The notes under the pieces are model-generated. The model was not told where the DNA came from, ran no database searches, and was given only the letters and a program-made list of their open reading frames with translations. Source: Aeromonas schubertii (GTDB taxonomy: Bacteria; Pseudomonadota; Gammaproteobacteria; Enterobacterales; Aeromonadaceae). From it: a DNA stretch of 64,000 bases. The position numbers were made by a program, and so were the translations under genes. The stretch covers positions 107,267 to 171,266 of the forward strand of contig NZ_CDDB01000011.1 of the NCBI RefSeq assembly GCF_000820105.1, written 5' to 3'. This document shows positions 44,735 through 53,528 of the stretch, piece after piece (position 1 is the stretch's first letter; each line of letters opens with the position of its first letter).

Positions 44735-45244
44735 TCAGGCGATAAGCAGGCCGGCGCAGATATTGAGGGCGCGGGGCAGTTTGCGCTCGGGGGCGCGGTA
44801 TTGGCGAAGCAGGGGACGAGCCAGAAACGCCGGCAGCAGCAGGGACTCCAGGGCCTCCAGGGCCCGCACCAGATGCATGGCGGCGGTGAGATCCCCCTCC
44901 ACGCTCACCCTGCCTTCACAGAAGCTCTGGTTGATGCCGAGGCGAAAGCCCAGCACCCGCAGGGCCGTCTGGGGGTGTTTGAAGGTCATGCTAAGAGAGG
45001 GGGTTGAGTGGCTCACGTGCCAGCTCTCCCCCCGTTTTTGCAAGGTGAGGTGGCAGCTTAGCCCCCGCACCTTGAGCTGAAAGCAGAAGCCGTCGGGCAG
45101 GGGCGCCAGCTCCCGTGAGACCACGGGGTCAACCCGGGCGGCGCGGGAGAGGGTGCGCCCCATGCCCCACATCAGGAGCGAGATCAGGGTGCGCTTACCC
45201 TGCCAGGCCAGGGTAGAGAGGGGGAGGGACAGGGCTTTGCTCAT
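44735..45244 (-). CDS. SCP2-like lipid-binding protein
   Basis: A 169-residue protein whose central part (FCFQLKVRGLSCHLTLQKRG, LSMTFKHPQTALRVLGFRLG, EGRVSVEGDLTAAMHLVRAL) has the layout of a sterol-carrier-protein-2 domain. N- and C-terminal helices surround it (SLLMWGMGRTLSRAARV). It could present a hydrophobic alcohol or aldehyde to the neighbouring dehydrogenases (inference). The ATG at 45244 overlaps the TetR stop as ATGA. Confidence 0.65.
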   Translation of the reverse strand: MSKALSLPLSTLAWQGKRTLISLLMWGMGRTLSRAARVDPVVSRELAPLPDGFCFQLKVRGLSCHLTLQKRGESWHVSHSTPSLSMTFKHPQTALRVLGFRLGINQSFCEGRVSVEGDLTAAMHLVRALEALESLLLPAFLARPLLRQYRAPERKLPRALNICAGLLIA

Positions 45245-45813
45245 GATGCACTCCTTGCGATGGCATGCCAGAAGAGGTCGAAGGCCGCCTGATGCCACTC
45301 GGGATCGCGTGAGCACTCGGGCTCGGCGACGAACAGAGCGGCGCAGGCGAGAAATTGTCCCTGGCATGCCTCCATCAGCAGCGGCAGGGGGCAGGGACGT
45401 ACCACCCCCTGCCGGATCCCCTCCTCGAGGAGGATGGGCAGGAAGGTGAGGCTCTCGTTGATGATGCGGCTGCGCAGTGCCAGGGGCAGGGCCGCCGAGT
45501 GAAAGAAGCCAAGCAGGAAACGCAGCTCCCTGGGGTGGGCCAGCAGCCAGCTCATGGTCCCCTCCCAGTAGTGATAGGCCTGCGCCTTGAGGGGAAGCGT
45601 CTCCTCGGGGGGGGCCAGGGCGGCGGCGAGCCGCCCCTTGATCTCCTGATAGAGGCAGAGGATGAGTGCCTCCTTGTTGGGAAAGTGGTGGAACAGGGTT
45701 CCGTTAGCCACCCCTGCCGCCTTGGCGATGCGGGCGGTGGCGGCACCGGCCGTTCCCTCCTCGGCGCAGAGAGTGAGGGCGGCATCGAGGATCTGACTGC
45801 GCTTGTCCTGCAT
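45241..45813 (-). CDS. TetR-family transcriptional regulator
   Basis: A 190-residue repressor: the N-terminal helix-turn-helix (ILDAALTLCAEEGTAGAATA, RIAKAAGVANGTLFHHFPNK) and a C-terminal ligand-binding region. It sits inside the operon, 9 bases after the aldehyde dehydrogenase gene, and very probably binds the palindrome at 47260-47279 upstream of that gene, repressing its own operon until an aldehyde or related ligand binds. Confidence 0.9.
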   Translation of the reverse strand: MQDKRSQILDAALTLCAEEGTAGAATARIAKAAGVANGTLFHHFPNKEALILCLYQEIKGRLAAALAPPEETLPLKAQAYHYWEGTMSWLLAHPRELRFLLGFFHSAALPLALRSRIINESLTFLPILLEEGIRQGVVRPCPLPLLMEACQGQFLACAALFVAEPECSRDPEWHQAAFDLFWHAIARSAS

Positions 45814-45822
45814 GCTCCCCTC

Positions 45823-47241
45823 CTAGCGCATGAAGAAGCGCAGCATCAGGCGCTGCAACCAGCCGTAGGGAGGATGGACCAGGCCACCGGTGGAGAGGCG
45901 ACCGCGGCGCAGCACCGTCTTGGCCTTGGAGAAGGTAAGGAAGCCCTCGTGGCCGTGGTAGTGACCCATGCCGGAGGGGCCTATCCCCCCGAACGGGGCA
46001 TCGTCGGCGGCCACGTGAAAGACGGTCTCGTTGATGGCCATGCCACCGGCGTGTACCTCCTCCACCACCCGTCGGGTCAGCGCCTCATCCAGGCTCATCA
46101 GGTAGCAGGCCAGCGGCCTCGGACGGGCGCGAATGTAGTCGAGCGCCTCGTCCAGGGTGTCGTAGGGAATGATGGGGAGCAGAGGGCCGAAGATCTCCTG
46201 CTCGAGCAGGGTGCAGCGCTCGGGCAGGTTCCACAGCAGGTGCGGCACCATGCGGTGTTGCTCGGGATCCATCCCCGGCTCGGCCACGCTGGCCACCTCG
46301 GCGCCCGCCGCTTTTGCCTCCTCCAGCCAGGCGCTGAGACGCTGGAAGTGAGTCTGATTGATGAGGCTGGTGTAGTCGGGACTCCCCAGTCCCTTGGGAT
46401 AACGACGCAGGAAGGCGCGGCGGAAGGCCTCTGCCAGCGCCTCTTCCTGGCCACGGGGCAGCAGCAGGTAGTCGGGGGCGACACAGATCTGGCCCGCATT
46501 GAGGCACTTGCCATAGATGATCCGCTCCACCGCCAGATCCAGCGGCATATCGGGGGCAATGAGACAAGGGGACTTGCCGCCAAGCTCCAGGGTCAAGGGG
46601 GTGAGGTGCTGGCTCGCGGCCGCCATCACCTTGCGCCCGACGGCGGTTGAGCCGGTGAAGATGAGGTGATCAAAGGGCAGGGCACTAAATTGGGCCGCCA
46701 CCTCGGGCCCCCCCTCCACCACGGCGACTTCGTCTTCATCGAACCGCTCGGCCAGCAGCTGCCGCAGCACGGCATTGGTGGCCGGGGTGAACTCGGAGAG
46801 CTTGATGATGGCCCGGTTGCCGGCCGCCAGGGCGGTAATGAGCGGGCCAATGGAGAGCATCACCGGAAAATTCCAGGGCACCATGATGCCCACGACCCCC
46901 AGCGGTTGGTAGTGCACCCTGACCGAGGCCGGGGCCAGCAGCAGGCCGGCATGGCGGCGGCTGGGTGCCATCCAGCGGCGCAGGCGGCGGCGGGTGTAGT
47001 TGATCTGCAGCACGCAGGGCAGCAGATCCGAGATGCGGGTGTCGAAGGCGCTGCGCTGGCCATAGTCCTGAGCGAGGGCCTCCTCGAGGCGTTTGCCCTC
47101 TGTAAGTAGTCCCTCCTTGAGCCGTGCGAGGGCTTCCTGGCGCTGCTTGAGAGAGGGATAGGGGGTAGCGGCGAAGGCCTGACGCTGGCACTCCAGCAAG
47201 GTGTCAATAGGGGCCGCATTCCATACCGGGGCCTGGGTCAT
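45823..47241 (-). CDS. Aldehyde dehydrogenase, coniferyl-aldehyde-dehydrogenase-like
   Basis: A 472-residue NAD(P)-dependent enzyme of the class that includes coniferyl aldehyde dehydrogenase and membrane-associated fatty aldehyde dehydrogenases. VPWNFPVMLSIGPLITALAA, the glutamate motif LTLELGGKSPC and the catalytic cysteine in CLNAGQICVAPDYLL are intact. The C-terminus (WLQRLMLRFFMR) is hydrophobic and basic and could associate with membrane. The ATG at 47241 has GGAG at the right distance; an ATG 6 bases upstream touches that site. First gene of a four-gene operon. Confidence 0.9.
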   Translation of the reverse strand: MTQAPVWNAAPIDTLLECQRQAFAATPYPSLKQRQEALARLKEGLLTEGKRLEEALAQDYGQRSAFDTRISDLLPCVLQINYTRRRLRRWMAPSRRHAGLLLAPASVRVHYQPLGVVGIMVPWNFPVMLSIGPLITALAAGNRAIIKLSEFTPATNAVLRQLLAERFDEDEVAVVEGGPEVAAQFSALPFDHLIFTGSTAVGRKVMAAASQHLTPLTLELGGKSPCLIAPDMPLDLAVERIIYGKCLNAGQICVAPDYLLLPRGQEEALAEAFRRAFLRRYPKGLGSPDYTSLINQTHFQRLSAWLEEAKAAGAEVASVAEPGMDPEQHRMVPHLLWNLPERCTLLEQEIFGPLLPIIPYDTLDEALDYIRARPRPLACYLMSLDEALTRRVVEEVHAGGMAINETVFHVAADDAPFGGIGPSGMGHYHGHEGFLTFSKAKTVLRRGRLSTGGLVHPPYGWLQRLMLRFFMR

Positions 47242-47259
47242 GGTCATCTCCTGCAACAA

Positions 47260-47279
47260 AACCGACTGATTGGTCGGTT
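47260..47279. promoter_or_regulatory. TetR-type operator
   Basis: AACCGAC-TGATTG-GTCGGTT, a 20-base palindrome with perfect 7-base arms. It lies 19-38 bases upstream of the aldehyde dehydrogenase ATG, whose operon encodes a TetR-family repressor. Confidence 0.8.
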
Positions 47280-47474
47280 GAAATCTAGACAAGGAGATTT
47301 CCTTTGTAAAGGCGGGTGAGCATTTTATTCAGCTGGCATCAAGCGAAGCCCCTTTGAGGATAGAGGACGGGCTCTGGAAGTGTGGCTTCAAACACAATTC
47401 TGTTATTAATGGCTGTGCTGCCGCCGCGCCAGGAGGTAGCTTGGAGCAAGTGGATACCTATAAGGAGATAGATT

Positions 47475-47765
47475 ATGACGGTGGAGCGACTGCTGACCCA
47501 ACTGGATGAGGTGATCGACCGCATGCCCGAGAGTTTCAATACCTACGAGCTGGTACAGCGCCTCTCGGCCCTCTATCCCGCCGACTACTTTGCGGCTGGT
47601 CACGCCCTGGCCCAGGGGGGCGATCCCCATGCCCTGCATGCCCTCCACAATGCGGTGGCGGCGCACCTGGCCGGGGGAGAGCGGGTGATAGAGGGGGCGC
47701 ATCTTCCCTGCACCACCCCCTGGGGAGAGCGCAGCAGCTCGCCGCGCTGGCACCGCAAGCACTAA
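47475..47765 (+). CDS. Hypothetical protein, 96 residues
   Basis: Not recognised. A strong AAGGAGATAGATT ribosome site and a terminator directly after the stop support a real gene. The N-terminal two thirds look helical (LLTQLDEVIDRMPESFNTYE, LVQRLSALYPADYFAAGHAL); the C-terminus is polar (TPWGERSSSPRWHRKH). It is soluble, without signal peptide. It stands alone between the TetR operon and the fabH-like gene. Confidence 0.7.
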   Translation: MTVERLLTQLDEVIDRMPESFNTYELVQRLSALYPADYFAAGHALAQGGDPHALHALHNAVAAHLAGGERVIEGAHLPCTTPWGERSSSPRWHRKH

Positions 47766-47768
47766 ACG

Positions 47769-47798
47769 ACGAGGCCCCGCAGTGCGGGGCCTCGTGTT
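47769..47798. terminator. Bidirectional terminator hairpin
   Basis: Perfect 12-bp stem ACGAGGCCCCGC / GCGGGGCCTCGT with an AGT loop; it follows the gene at 47475-47765 by 3 bases and lies just beyond the end of the convergent fabH-like gene. Confidence 0.88.
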
Positions 47799-47805
47799 TG
47801 GGGGG

Positions 47806-48894
47806 TTAACCCTGATTGGCGGGGGCGGCGTTGCACCCTTCGACGGCGGCGCGGATGAGATCCAGCGCGCTCGCCTCGCAGGGGGGGAGCTCCTCGTCGC
47901 AGGTGGCGATCGGGGTGACCCGCTCGCCCCACTTGATGAGGCCGGCGCCCCAGGTCAGCCCGGCGCCAAAGGCGGCGGTCAGCAGGTAGCTGCCAGGCTT
48001 GACGCGCCCTTGCTCGAGGGCCTCGCACAGGGCGATGGGCACGGTGGCGGCCGAGGTGTTGCCGTAGTGCTCGATGTTGACCATCACCTTGTCCATGTCG
48101 GCGTTCATACGCTTGGCGAGGAACTCGATGATGCGCACGTTGGCCTGGTGCGGCACCAACAGATCGATTTGCTCGGGGGCGATGCCGGCCTGGGCCAGCA
48201 CGGTGGCGGTTGCCTCACCCATGCCGCGCACGGCGCGTTTGAAGATCTCCTGACCCTCGAAGTTGAAGATGTAGTGGCCATCGGTGTCGGCGAAGCGCAC
48301 CCGATCAGAGCCAAAGTTCGGCACGTGCAGGATCTCGCGCGCCTCGCTGTCACTGCCGAGCTTGTTGGCGATGAGGCCGGACTCCTGTTCGCTTGCCTCT
48401 ACCACCACGGCACCGGCACCGTCGCCAAACAGCACGGCAGTATCGCGGCGGGCCCAGTCCAGCAGGTAGGTGAGACGCTCGGCGCCGATCACCAGGATCT
48501 TCTTCATCATGCCGCTCTGGATGAGGGAGGTGGCCACCGACAGGGAGTAGACGAAGCCGGTGCAGGCGGCATTGAGATCGAACACGGCGGCACGGTGGGC
48601 GCCGAGGGCCTGCTGCACGGCGGAGGCACTGTTTGGCACCAGTGTGCCCGGGGTGGCGGTGGCCAGTATGATGGCGTCGAGTTCGGTGGCATCGAGGCCG
48701 GCGCAGGCCAGGGCGCGGCGGGCGGCCAGGGTGGCCAGCTCGCTCTGGCTCACGTGGGAGACGCGGCGCGCCTTGATGCCGGTGCGCGGATAGATCCACT
48801 CATCGGAAGTCTCCATGATGGTGCCGAGATCGTCGTTGGTCAGCACGGCAGGAGGGAGGCACTTGCCCCAGCCGGTTATGTTGGCGTAAGTCAT
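47806..48894 (-). CDS. FabH-like beta-ketoacyl-ACP synthase III (second copy type)
   Basis: A 362-residue KAS III homologue with an intact catalytic triad: C111 ([11 protein letters not shown]), histidine in [12 protein letters not shown] and asparagine in [12 protein letters not shown]. It is about 45 residues longer than typical housekeeping FabH, the extra part being at the C-terminus ([20 protein letters not shown]). No fatty-acid synthesis genes surround it, so it is probably a specialised starter-unit enzyme rather than the main FabH. The ATG at 48894 yields [20 protein letters not shown]. It is divergent from a LysR gene 137 bases away. Confidence 0.88.
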   Translation of the reverse strand: MTYANITGWGKCLPPAVLTNDDLGTIMETSDEWIYPRTGIKARRVSHVSQSELATLAARRALACAGLDATELDAIILATATPGTLVPNSASAVQQALGAHRAAVFDLNAACTGFVYSLSVATSLIQSGMMKKILVIGAERLTYLLDWARRDTAVLFGDGAGAVVVEASEQESGLIANKLGSDSEAREILHVPNFGSDRVRFADTDGHYIFNFEGQEIFKRAVRGMGEATATVLAQAGIAPEQIDLLVPHQANVRIIEFLAKRMNADMDKVMVNIEHYGNTSAATVPIALCEALEQGRVKPGSYLLTAAFGAGLTWGAGLIKWGERVTPIATCDEELPPCEASALDLIRAAVEGCNAAPANQG

Positions 48895-49031
48895 AGGGAT
48901 ACCACGGGTATGCGGGCGGAAAATCGCCCGATTATGCCGCAAAGTAACCCGAGTGTCACAATCCTCTGCGGCTTTCGACGGGGCAGTGAAGCTGCTAGGC
49001 TGGCACTCCCGGCCGTCCCATGGGAGCCCCT

Positions 49032-49967
49032 ATGCCCAACCTCAATCTGTTGCCCACCCTCAGGGTATTACTCGAGACGCGCAACGTGAGCCGCGCTGCC
49101 GAGGTGTTACACCTGAGTCAGCCCTCCATCAGCAAACAGCTGGGTCAGCTGCGCCGCGAGTTCGGCGATCCCCTGCTGGTGCGCGAGGGACAGCGCTGGT
49201 TGTTGACCCCAAGGGCAGAGGGGCTGGCGGCCGAGCTGGATGGCTCCCTTGGTGCCCTCGAGCGACTCTATGCCGCCCCCACCTTCGAGCCTGCTGACTG
49301 TCGCCGGGTGTTTCGCTTCGCCTCTTCCGATTACGTGGCCCAGCATATCTTTCCGCAGATTTGCGTCGCCCTGGCCGAGCAGGCACCCCATGCGACCATC
49401 GACTACCAGCTGTGGGAGAAAGGGCAGTTGCCGCGTCTGTGGGAGCTCGATCTCGACCTGGTCTCCACCATCACGGACGAGGTACCGGATCAGATCTGTG
49501 GCCGCCAGCAGGGGAGCGATCATCTGGCGGTGCTGATGGGGGCCCATCACCCCCTGGCGGGCTCCTCCCTGACTCTGGAGGATTATCTCGCCTGGCCCCA
49601 TCTGCAGGTGAGCGGAGGCGGCGACAAGGAGAGCCCGGTCGAGCTGGTGCTCGCCTCACTCGGTCGCAGCCGGCGCTGGTTTGCCAGGGTTCCCTTCTTT
49701 CAGGCTGCGGTGGAGGTCTTGCTGCGCACCGACTGCCTGCTCACCATTCCGGCCCATATTGCCTGGCTGCTGGCCGAGCGCCATCCGCTTGCCTTCACCG
49801 CCTTGCCGTTTGACACCCGGTCTCAGCGCTATCACCTGCTGTGGCACCGTCGTCACCAGCAGGATCCCGCTCATCGTTGGCTGCGGGAGCTGGTGTGGCC
49901 CATTCTGAGTGGCCACTTGCAACAGGGGGTGGCGCAGAGCCGGCGGGTACTGGGCAACCCATGCTGA
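49032..49967 (+). CDS. LysR-family transcriptional regulator
   Basis: A 311-residue regulator: N-terminal winged helix (LLPTLRVLLETRNVSRAAEV, LHLSQPSISKQLGQLRREFG) and a periplasmic-binding-protein-like effector domain. The ATG at 49032 has GGGAG 6 bases upstream, favouring it over the ATG at 49020. It is divergent from the fabH-like gene and upstream of the LysE-like exporter gene; either may be its target. The effector is unknown. Confidence 0.9.
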   Translation: MPNLNLLPTLRVLLETRNVSRAAEVLHLSQPSISKQLGQLRREFGDPLLVREGQRWLLTPRAEGLAAELDGSLGALERLYAAPTFEPADCRRVFRFASSDYVAQHIFPQICVALAEQAPHATIDYQLWEKGQLPRLWELDLDLVSTITDEVPDQICGRQQGSDHLAVLMGAHHPLAGSSLTLEDYLAWPHLQVSGGGDKESPVELVLASLGRSRRWFARVPFFQAAVEVLLRTDCLLTIPAHIAWLLAERHPLAFTALPFDTRSQRYHLLWHRRHQQDPAHRWLRELVWPILSGHLQQGVAQSRRVLGNPC

Positions 49968-50115
49968 GCACCGGCTTGCAGAGGCGGCCAGCCGGGTTGG
50001 TCGTCTTTGGTATTGCCATAAGTTATGGCTTGTATGAAATAGTTTTATTTTGTGCATAGCACCAACTTTGTCACAGTGTGGCCATACCAAGGCGATTGCA
50101 AATGGAGCATCAAAG

Positions 50116-50718
50116 ATGGAGTGGAGTAGCTGGTTGGCCCTGGCCGCCATCTGTGTCATGGGGGCCGTGAGCCCGGGTCCGAGCCTGGCCCTGATCATTC
50201 GCAACACGGTCGGCGGTGGGCGCGGCAACGGCGTGGCCACGGCTCTGGGTCACGGTCTCGGGGTTGGCCTCTATGCGCTCATTACCGCCATGGGGCTGGC
50301 GCTGCTTATCACCAAGACCCCGCTGCTGTTTGACGGGATCCGCTATGGCGGGGCCGCCTTTCTCGCCTGGCTCGGGGTCAGGGCGCTGTTCGCCAGGGGG
50401 GGGCCGGCGGCGGCCGATGAGCACCAGGGGAGTAGCCGGCGCGGCGCGCTGGAGGGGTTTATGGTCGCCTTTCTCAACCCCCAGCTCGCCATCTTCTTCG
50501 TGGCGCTGTTCAGCCAGTTTGTGCACCAGCAGACCGGTTGGCGCGAGGGGGGCATCATGATGCTCACCGCCGGCGGCATCGATGCGCTCTGGTATCTGCT
50601 GGTGGCCCTCGGCCTCTCCCACGGCCCCGTGCTGGCCTGGTTGCACCGCAAGGCTTCGATGATCAACAAGGCGAGCGGCCTGGTGCTGCTGGGGTTGGCG
50701 GTCAAGGTGGTGGCCTAG
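50116..50718 (+). CDS. LysE/RhtB-family amino-acid exporter
   Basis: A 200-residue inner-membrane protein with six hydrophobic segments and the family signature VSPGPSLALIIRNTVGGG near the N-terminus; FMVAFLNPQLAIFFVALFSQ is also characteristic. Such proteins export amino acids or homoserine lactones. It is preceded by the LysR gene (148 bases away) and followed by a terminator. Confidence 0.9.
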   Translation: MEWSSWLALAAICVMGAVSPGPSLALIIRNTVGGGRGNGVATALGHGLGVGLYALITAMGLALLITKTPLLFDGIRYGGAAFLAWLGVRALFARGGPAAADEHQGSSRRGALEGFMVAFLNPQLAIFFVALFSQFVHQQTGWREGGIMMLTAGGIDALWYLLVALGLSHGPVLAWLHRKASMINKASGLVLLGLAVKVVA

Positions 50719-50784
50719 GATAAAGGTGAATACACAAGGCATCTTTATCCCTATAAATTAAGCGGGATCAAGACACAGAGGGGG

Positions 50785-50813
50785 AGGGGAGGCTACACTC
50801 TCCTCCCCTTTTT
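50785..50813 (+). terminator. Terminator between the LysE gene and rlhA
   Basis: AGGGGAGG and CCTCCCCT around a 9-base loop, followed by TTTTT. It lies 67 bases after the lysE-like stop and only 18 bases before the rlhA ATG, so it might also act as an rlhA leader hairpin. Confidence 0.65.
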
Positions 50814-50830
50814 CTCGCCTGAACTCTCCC

Positions 50831-52663
50831 ATGCACAGCCATCGACTCGAGCTGCTCGCTCCCGCCAAGACGCTGGAGTACGGCATTGAAGCCATCAATC
50901 ACGGCGCCGACGCCGTCTATATCGGTGGGCCCGCCTTCGGTGCCCGCAGTGCCGCCGGCAATACGGTGGCCGATATCGAGGCGCTGGCCCGCCATGCCCA
51001 CCGCTTCGGAGCCCAGGTCTTCGTCGCCTGCAATACCCTGCTCTATGACCATGAGCTGGAGGCGGCGAGTCGCATGGCTCACGACATCTATCAGGCTGGG
51101 GCTGATGCCCTCATCATTCAGGATCTCGGCCTGCTGCAGTGCGACCTGCCACCCATTGCGCTGCACGCCAGCACCCAGACCGACAACCGCACCCCGGAGA
51201 AGGTGAAGTTCCTGCAAGATGTGGGGTTTTCACAGGTGGTGCTGGCGCGCGAGCTCTCCCTTGAGCAGATCGGCGCCATCAGCGCGGCCACCAGCGTCCA
51301 GCTCGAGTGCTTCATTCACGGTGCCCTGTGCGTCTCCTATAGCGGTCAGTGCAACATCAGCTATGCCCGCACCGGGCGCAGTGCCAACCGGGGCGAGTGC
51401 GCCCAGCTCTGTCGCCTGCCCTGCAGCCTGCAGACCCCGGAGGGTGAGGTGCTGGTGGCCGACAAGCACCTTCTCTCTCTCAAGGATATGGATCAGAGCG
51501 ACAACCTGGAGGCGCTCATCGACGCCGGGGTGCGCTCGTTCAAGATAGAGGGGCGCCTCAAGGAGCTCGGCTATGTGAAGAACGTCACCGCCTGGTATCG
51601 CCAGCGGCTCGACGCCATTCTGGCGCGCCGCCCCGATCTCGCTCCGGCCTCGGCCGGGCGCTGCACCTATGCCTTCACCCCCAACCCGAAGAAGAGTTTC
51701 AACCGGGGCAGTACCGACTACTTCCTGCATGGTCGCAATATCGATATCGGCTCACCAGATTCGCCAAAGTCCCTCGGTGAGGCCATTGGCCGGGTAAAAC
51801 GGGTGACCCGCAGCGGTATCGAGCTCGACTCCGGCGTGGTGGTCAACAACGGTGACGGAGTGGCTTTCTTCAACCCCAGGGGGGAACTGGTGGGGGCCCG
51901 GGTCAACGAGGTGAGCGGCGGTGAGCTGCGCTTTAGCGATCCATTGCGTGGCCTCAAGCCCGGTAGCGCCCTCTATCGCAACCACGATCAGGCCTTCAGC
52001 CGACAGCTGGAGAAAAAGAGCAGCGACAGACGCATCGCCCTCGACCTCGCACTGACGGTGACGGCCGATCGGCTCATCCTCAGGGTCACCGACGAGCAGG
52101 GGTTTAATGTGACGTGCGAGGGGCTGGGGGAGTTTGCCCCGGCAGAGCATCCGGAGCGGGCCTCGCAACAGGTGCGCGATCAGCTCGCCAAGCTCGGCAA
52201 TACCCTGTTTGCCGCTCGCGCCATCGAGGTGGTGTGGGAGCAGCCCCGCTTCGTGCCGGCGGGACTCTTGAACGGCCTGCGCCGGGAGGCGGCCGAACGA
52301 CTCGAGGCGGCGCGCATCGACGGTTGGCAGCGCCCGGCGCGGCGGGTTGCCATGCGCGAGGCCGTTTATCCGGCCAAGCGGCTCAACTACCTGGGCAATG
52401 CCCTCAATCAGGCGGCGGTGGCGTTTTTCCAGGAGCATGGAGTGGGACGGGTGGCTCCCGCCTATGAGGCCGGGGAGGAGCAGGGAGAGGCGGTCCTGAT
52501 GATCACCAAACACTGCATCCGCTTTAGCCAGCACCTCTGTCACAAGCAGAACCCGGAGATCAAGCCCGAGCCCCTCGAGCTCAAGATGGGCAAGGATACC
52601 TTCCGCCTGCGTTTTGACTGTGTGCGCTGCGAGATGCAGGTGCTGGGGAGCCTCAAGCCCTGA
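50831..52663 (+). CDS. rlhA: RlhA, 23S rRNA C2501 hydroxylation protein (U32 family)
   Basis: U32-family protein needed in E. coli to hydroxylate C2501 of 23S rRNA, depending on prephenate and iron. It has 610 residues. It carries the U32 signature with cysteines for a [4Fe-4S] cluster (FIHGALCVSYSGQCNISYA, GECAQLCRLPC), VRSFKIEGRLKELGYVKNVT and a C-terminal MITKHCIRFSQHLC...CVRCEMQV. Similarity to E. coli RlhA (YdcP) runs the whole length, although the protein is about 40 residues shorter at the C-terminus. Confidence 0.93.
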   Translation: MHSHRLELLAPAKTLEYGIEAINHGADAVYIGGPAFGARSAAGNTVADIEALARHAHRFGAQVFVACNTLLYDHELEAASRMAHDIYQAGADALIIQDLGLLQCDLPPIALHASTQTDNRTPEKVKFLQDVGFSQVVLARELSLEQIGAISAATSVQLECFIHGALCVSYSGQCNISYARTGRSANRGECAQLCRLPCSLQTPEGEVLVADKHLLSLKDMDQSDNLEALIDAGVRSFKIEGRLKELGYVKNVTAWYRQRLDAILARRPDLAPASAGRCTYAFTPNPKKSFNRGSTDYFLHGRNIDIGSPDSPKSLGEAIGRVKRVTRSGIELDSGVVVNNGDGVAFFNPRGELVGARVNEVSGGELRFSDPLRGLKPGSALYRNHDQAFSRQLEKKSSDRRIALDLALTVTADRLILRVTDEQGFNVTCEGLGEFAPAEHPERASQQVRDQLAKLGNTLFAARAIEVVWEQPRFVPAGLLNGLRREAAERLEAARIDGWQRPARRVAMREAVYPAKRLNYLGNALNQAAVAFFQEHGVGRVAPAYEAGEEQGEAVLMITKHCIRFSQHLCHKQNPEIKPEPLELKMGKDTFRLRFDCVRCEMQVLGSLKP

Positions 52664-52757
52664 GCTCATGGCCCCTGTGTCCCGCCACCCTTTTCGCTTC
52701 TCGTCGAGGTGGCCCTGATGCACTATGGGGGCCGCCTCACTGAACAGGGATAGACGA

Positions 52758-53393
52758 ATGAGCATGGATGTGATCTCCCTCGCCCGGGATTATCTGATGG
52801 AGCGCTATCGGCCGCACTGCATCATCCTCTACGGCTCTCACGCCCGTGGCGATGCGGGTCCCTCGAGCGATATCGATATCGTCTGTTTTTGTGACGGGGT
52901 GGAGGCGCAGCAGGATGCCAGGCCCTTTCACGGCACTTTTCTCGATGGCTGGATTTACCCGGCCACGGCCCTGGGCAGCACAGACCCCGAGTGGTTACGT
53001 TTTGCCGGGGGGCAGTTACTGCTCGATCTCACCGGTGAGGGCAAGGGGCTGCTCGAGCGCCTCGATGCCTTGCTCAAGGCCGGGCGTTCACCCATGAGCC
53101 CGCAGGAGCGGGCTTCCACCCTGGTGTGGGTCGAGAAGATGGTGGCGCGGGCCGGGTGTGACGAACTCGATGGCCACTACCGCCGCACCTGGCTGCAGTA
53201 TGAGCTGCTCTCTCTCTATTTTGAGCTGCGCGGTCTCTGGTTTCTCGGCCATAAACAGGGCTTTGCCTATCTGAAAGCGCAGGATCCCGAGACTCATGGC
53301 TGTTTTGAGGCAAGCTATCGCCACCCTCTTGATCACAGCCGACTGCGGCAGCTGGTGAAGGCCGTTGTCGGTAGTGGGGACGGGGGCACCTGA
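52758..53393 (+). CDS. Nucleotidyltransferase-domain protein (polymerase beta-like fold)
   Basis: A 211-residue protein: N-terminal minimal nucleotidyltransferase motif (CIILYGSHARGDAGPSSDID, with GSHARG and DID metal ligands) and a helical C-terminal part (LVWVEKMVARAGCDELDGHY, WLQYELLSLYFELRGLWFLG). It resembles the MNT-type domain of antitoxin or aminoglycoside-adenylyl-like proteins, but no HEPN-domain toxin gene lies beside it. The substrate is unknown. The ATG at 52758 has AGGGAT upstream. Confidence 0.85.
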   Translation: MSMDVISLARDYLMERYRPHCIILYGSHARGDAGPSSDIDIVCFCDGVEAQQDARPFHGTFLDGWIYPATALGSTDPEWLRFAGGQLLLDLTGEGKGLLERLDALLKAGRSPMSPQERASTLVWVEKMVARAGCDELDGHYRRTWLQYELLSLYFELRGLWFLGHKQGFAYLKAQDPETHGCFEASYRHPLDHSRLRQLVKAVVGSGDGGT

Positions 53394-53528
53394 GCTCGAT
53401 GGCGGCAGCGCCGGGTCGGCCCAATGGTCAGCTCAACGGCGGGGGTATAAAAGGAGAGGGGCTGCGTCACAGGCGCTCTCAGGGCGAGGCGGATACGCAA
53501 GATATCACCCTGCTATGCGCCCCCATCC

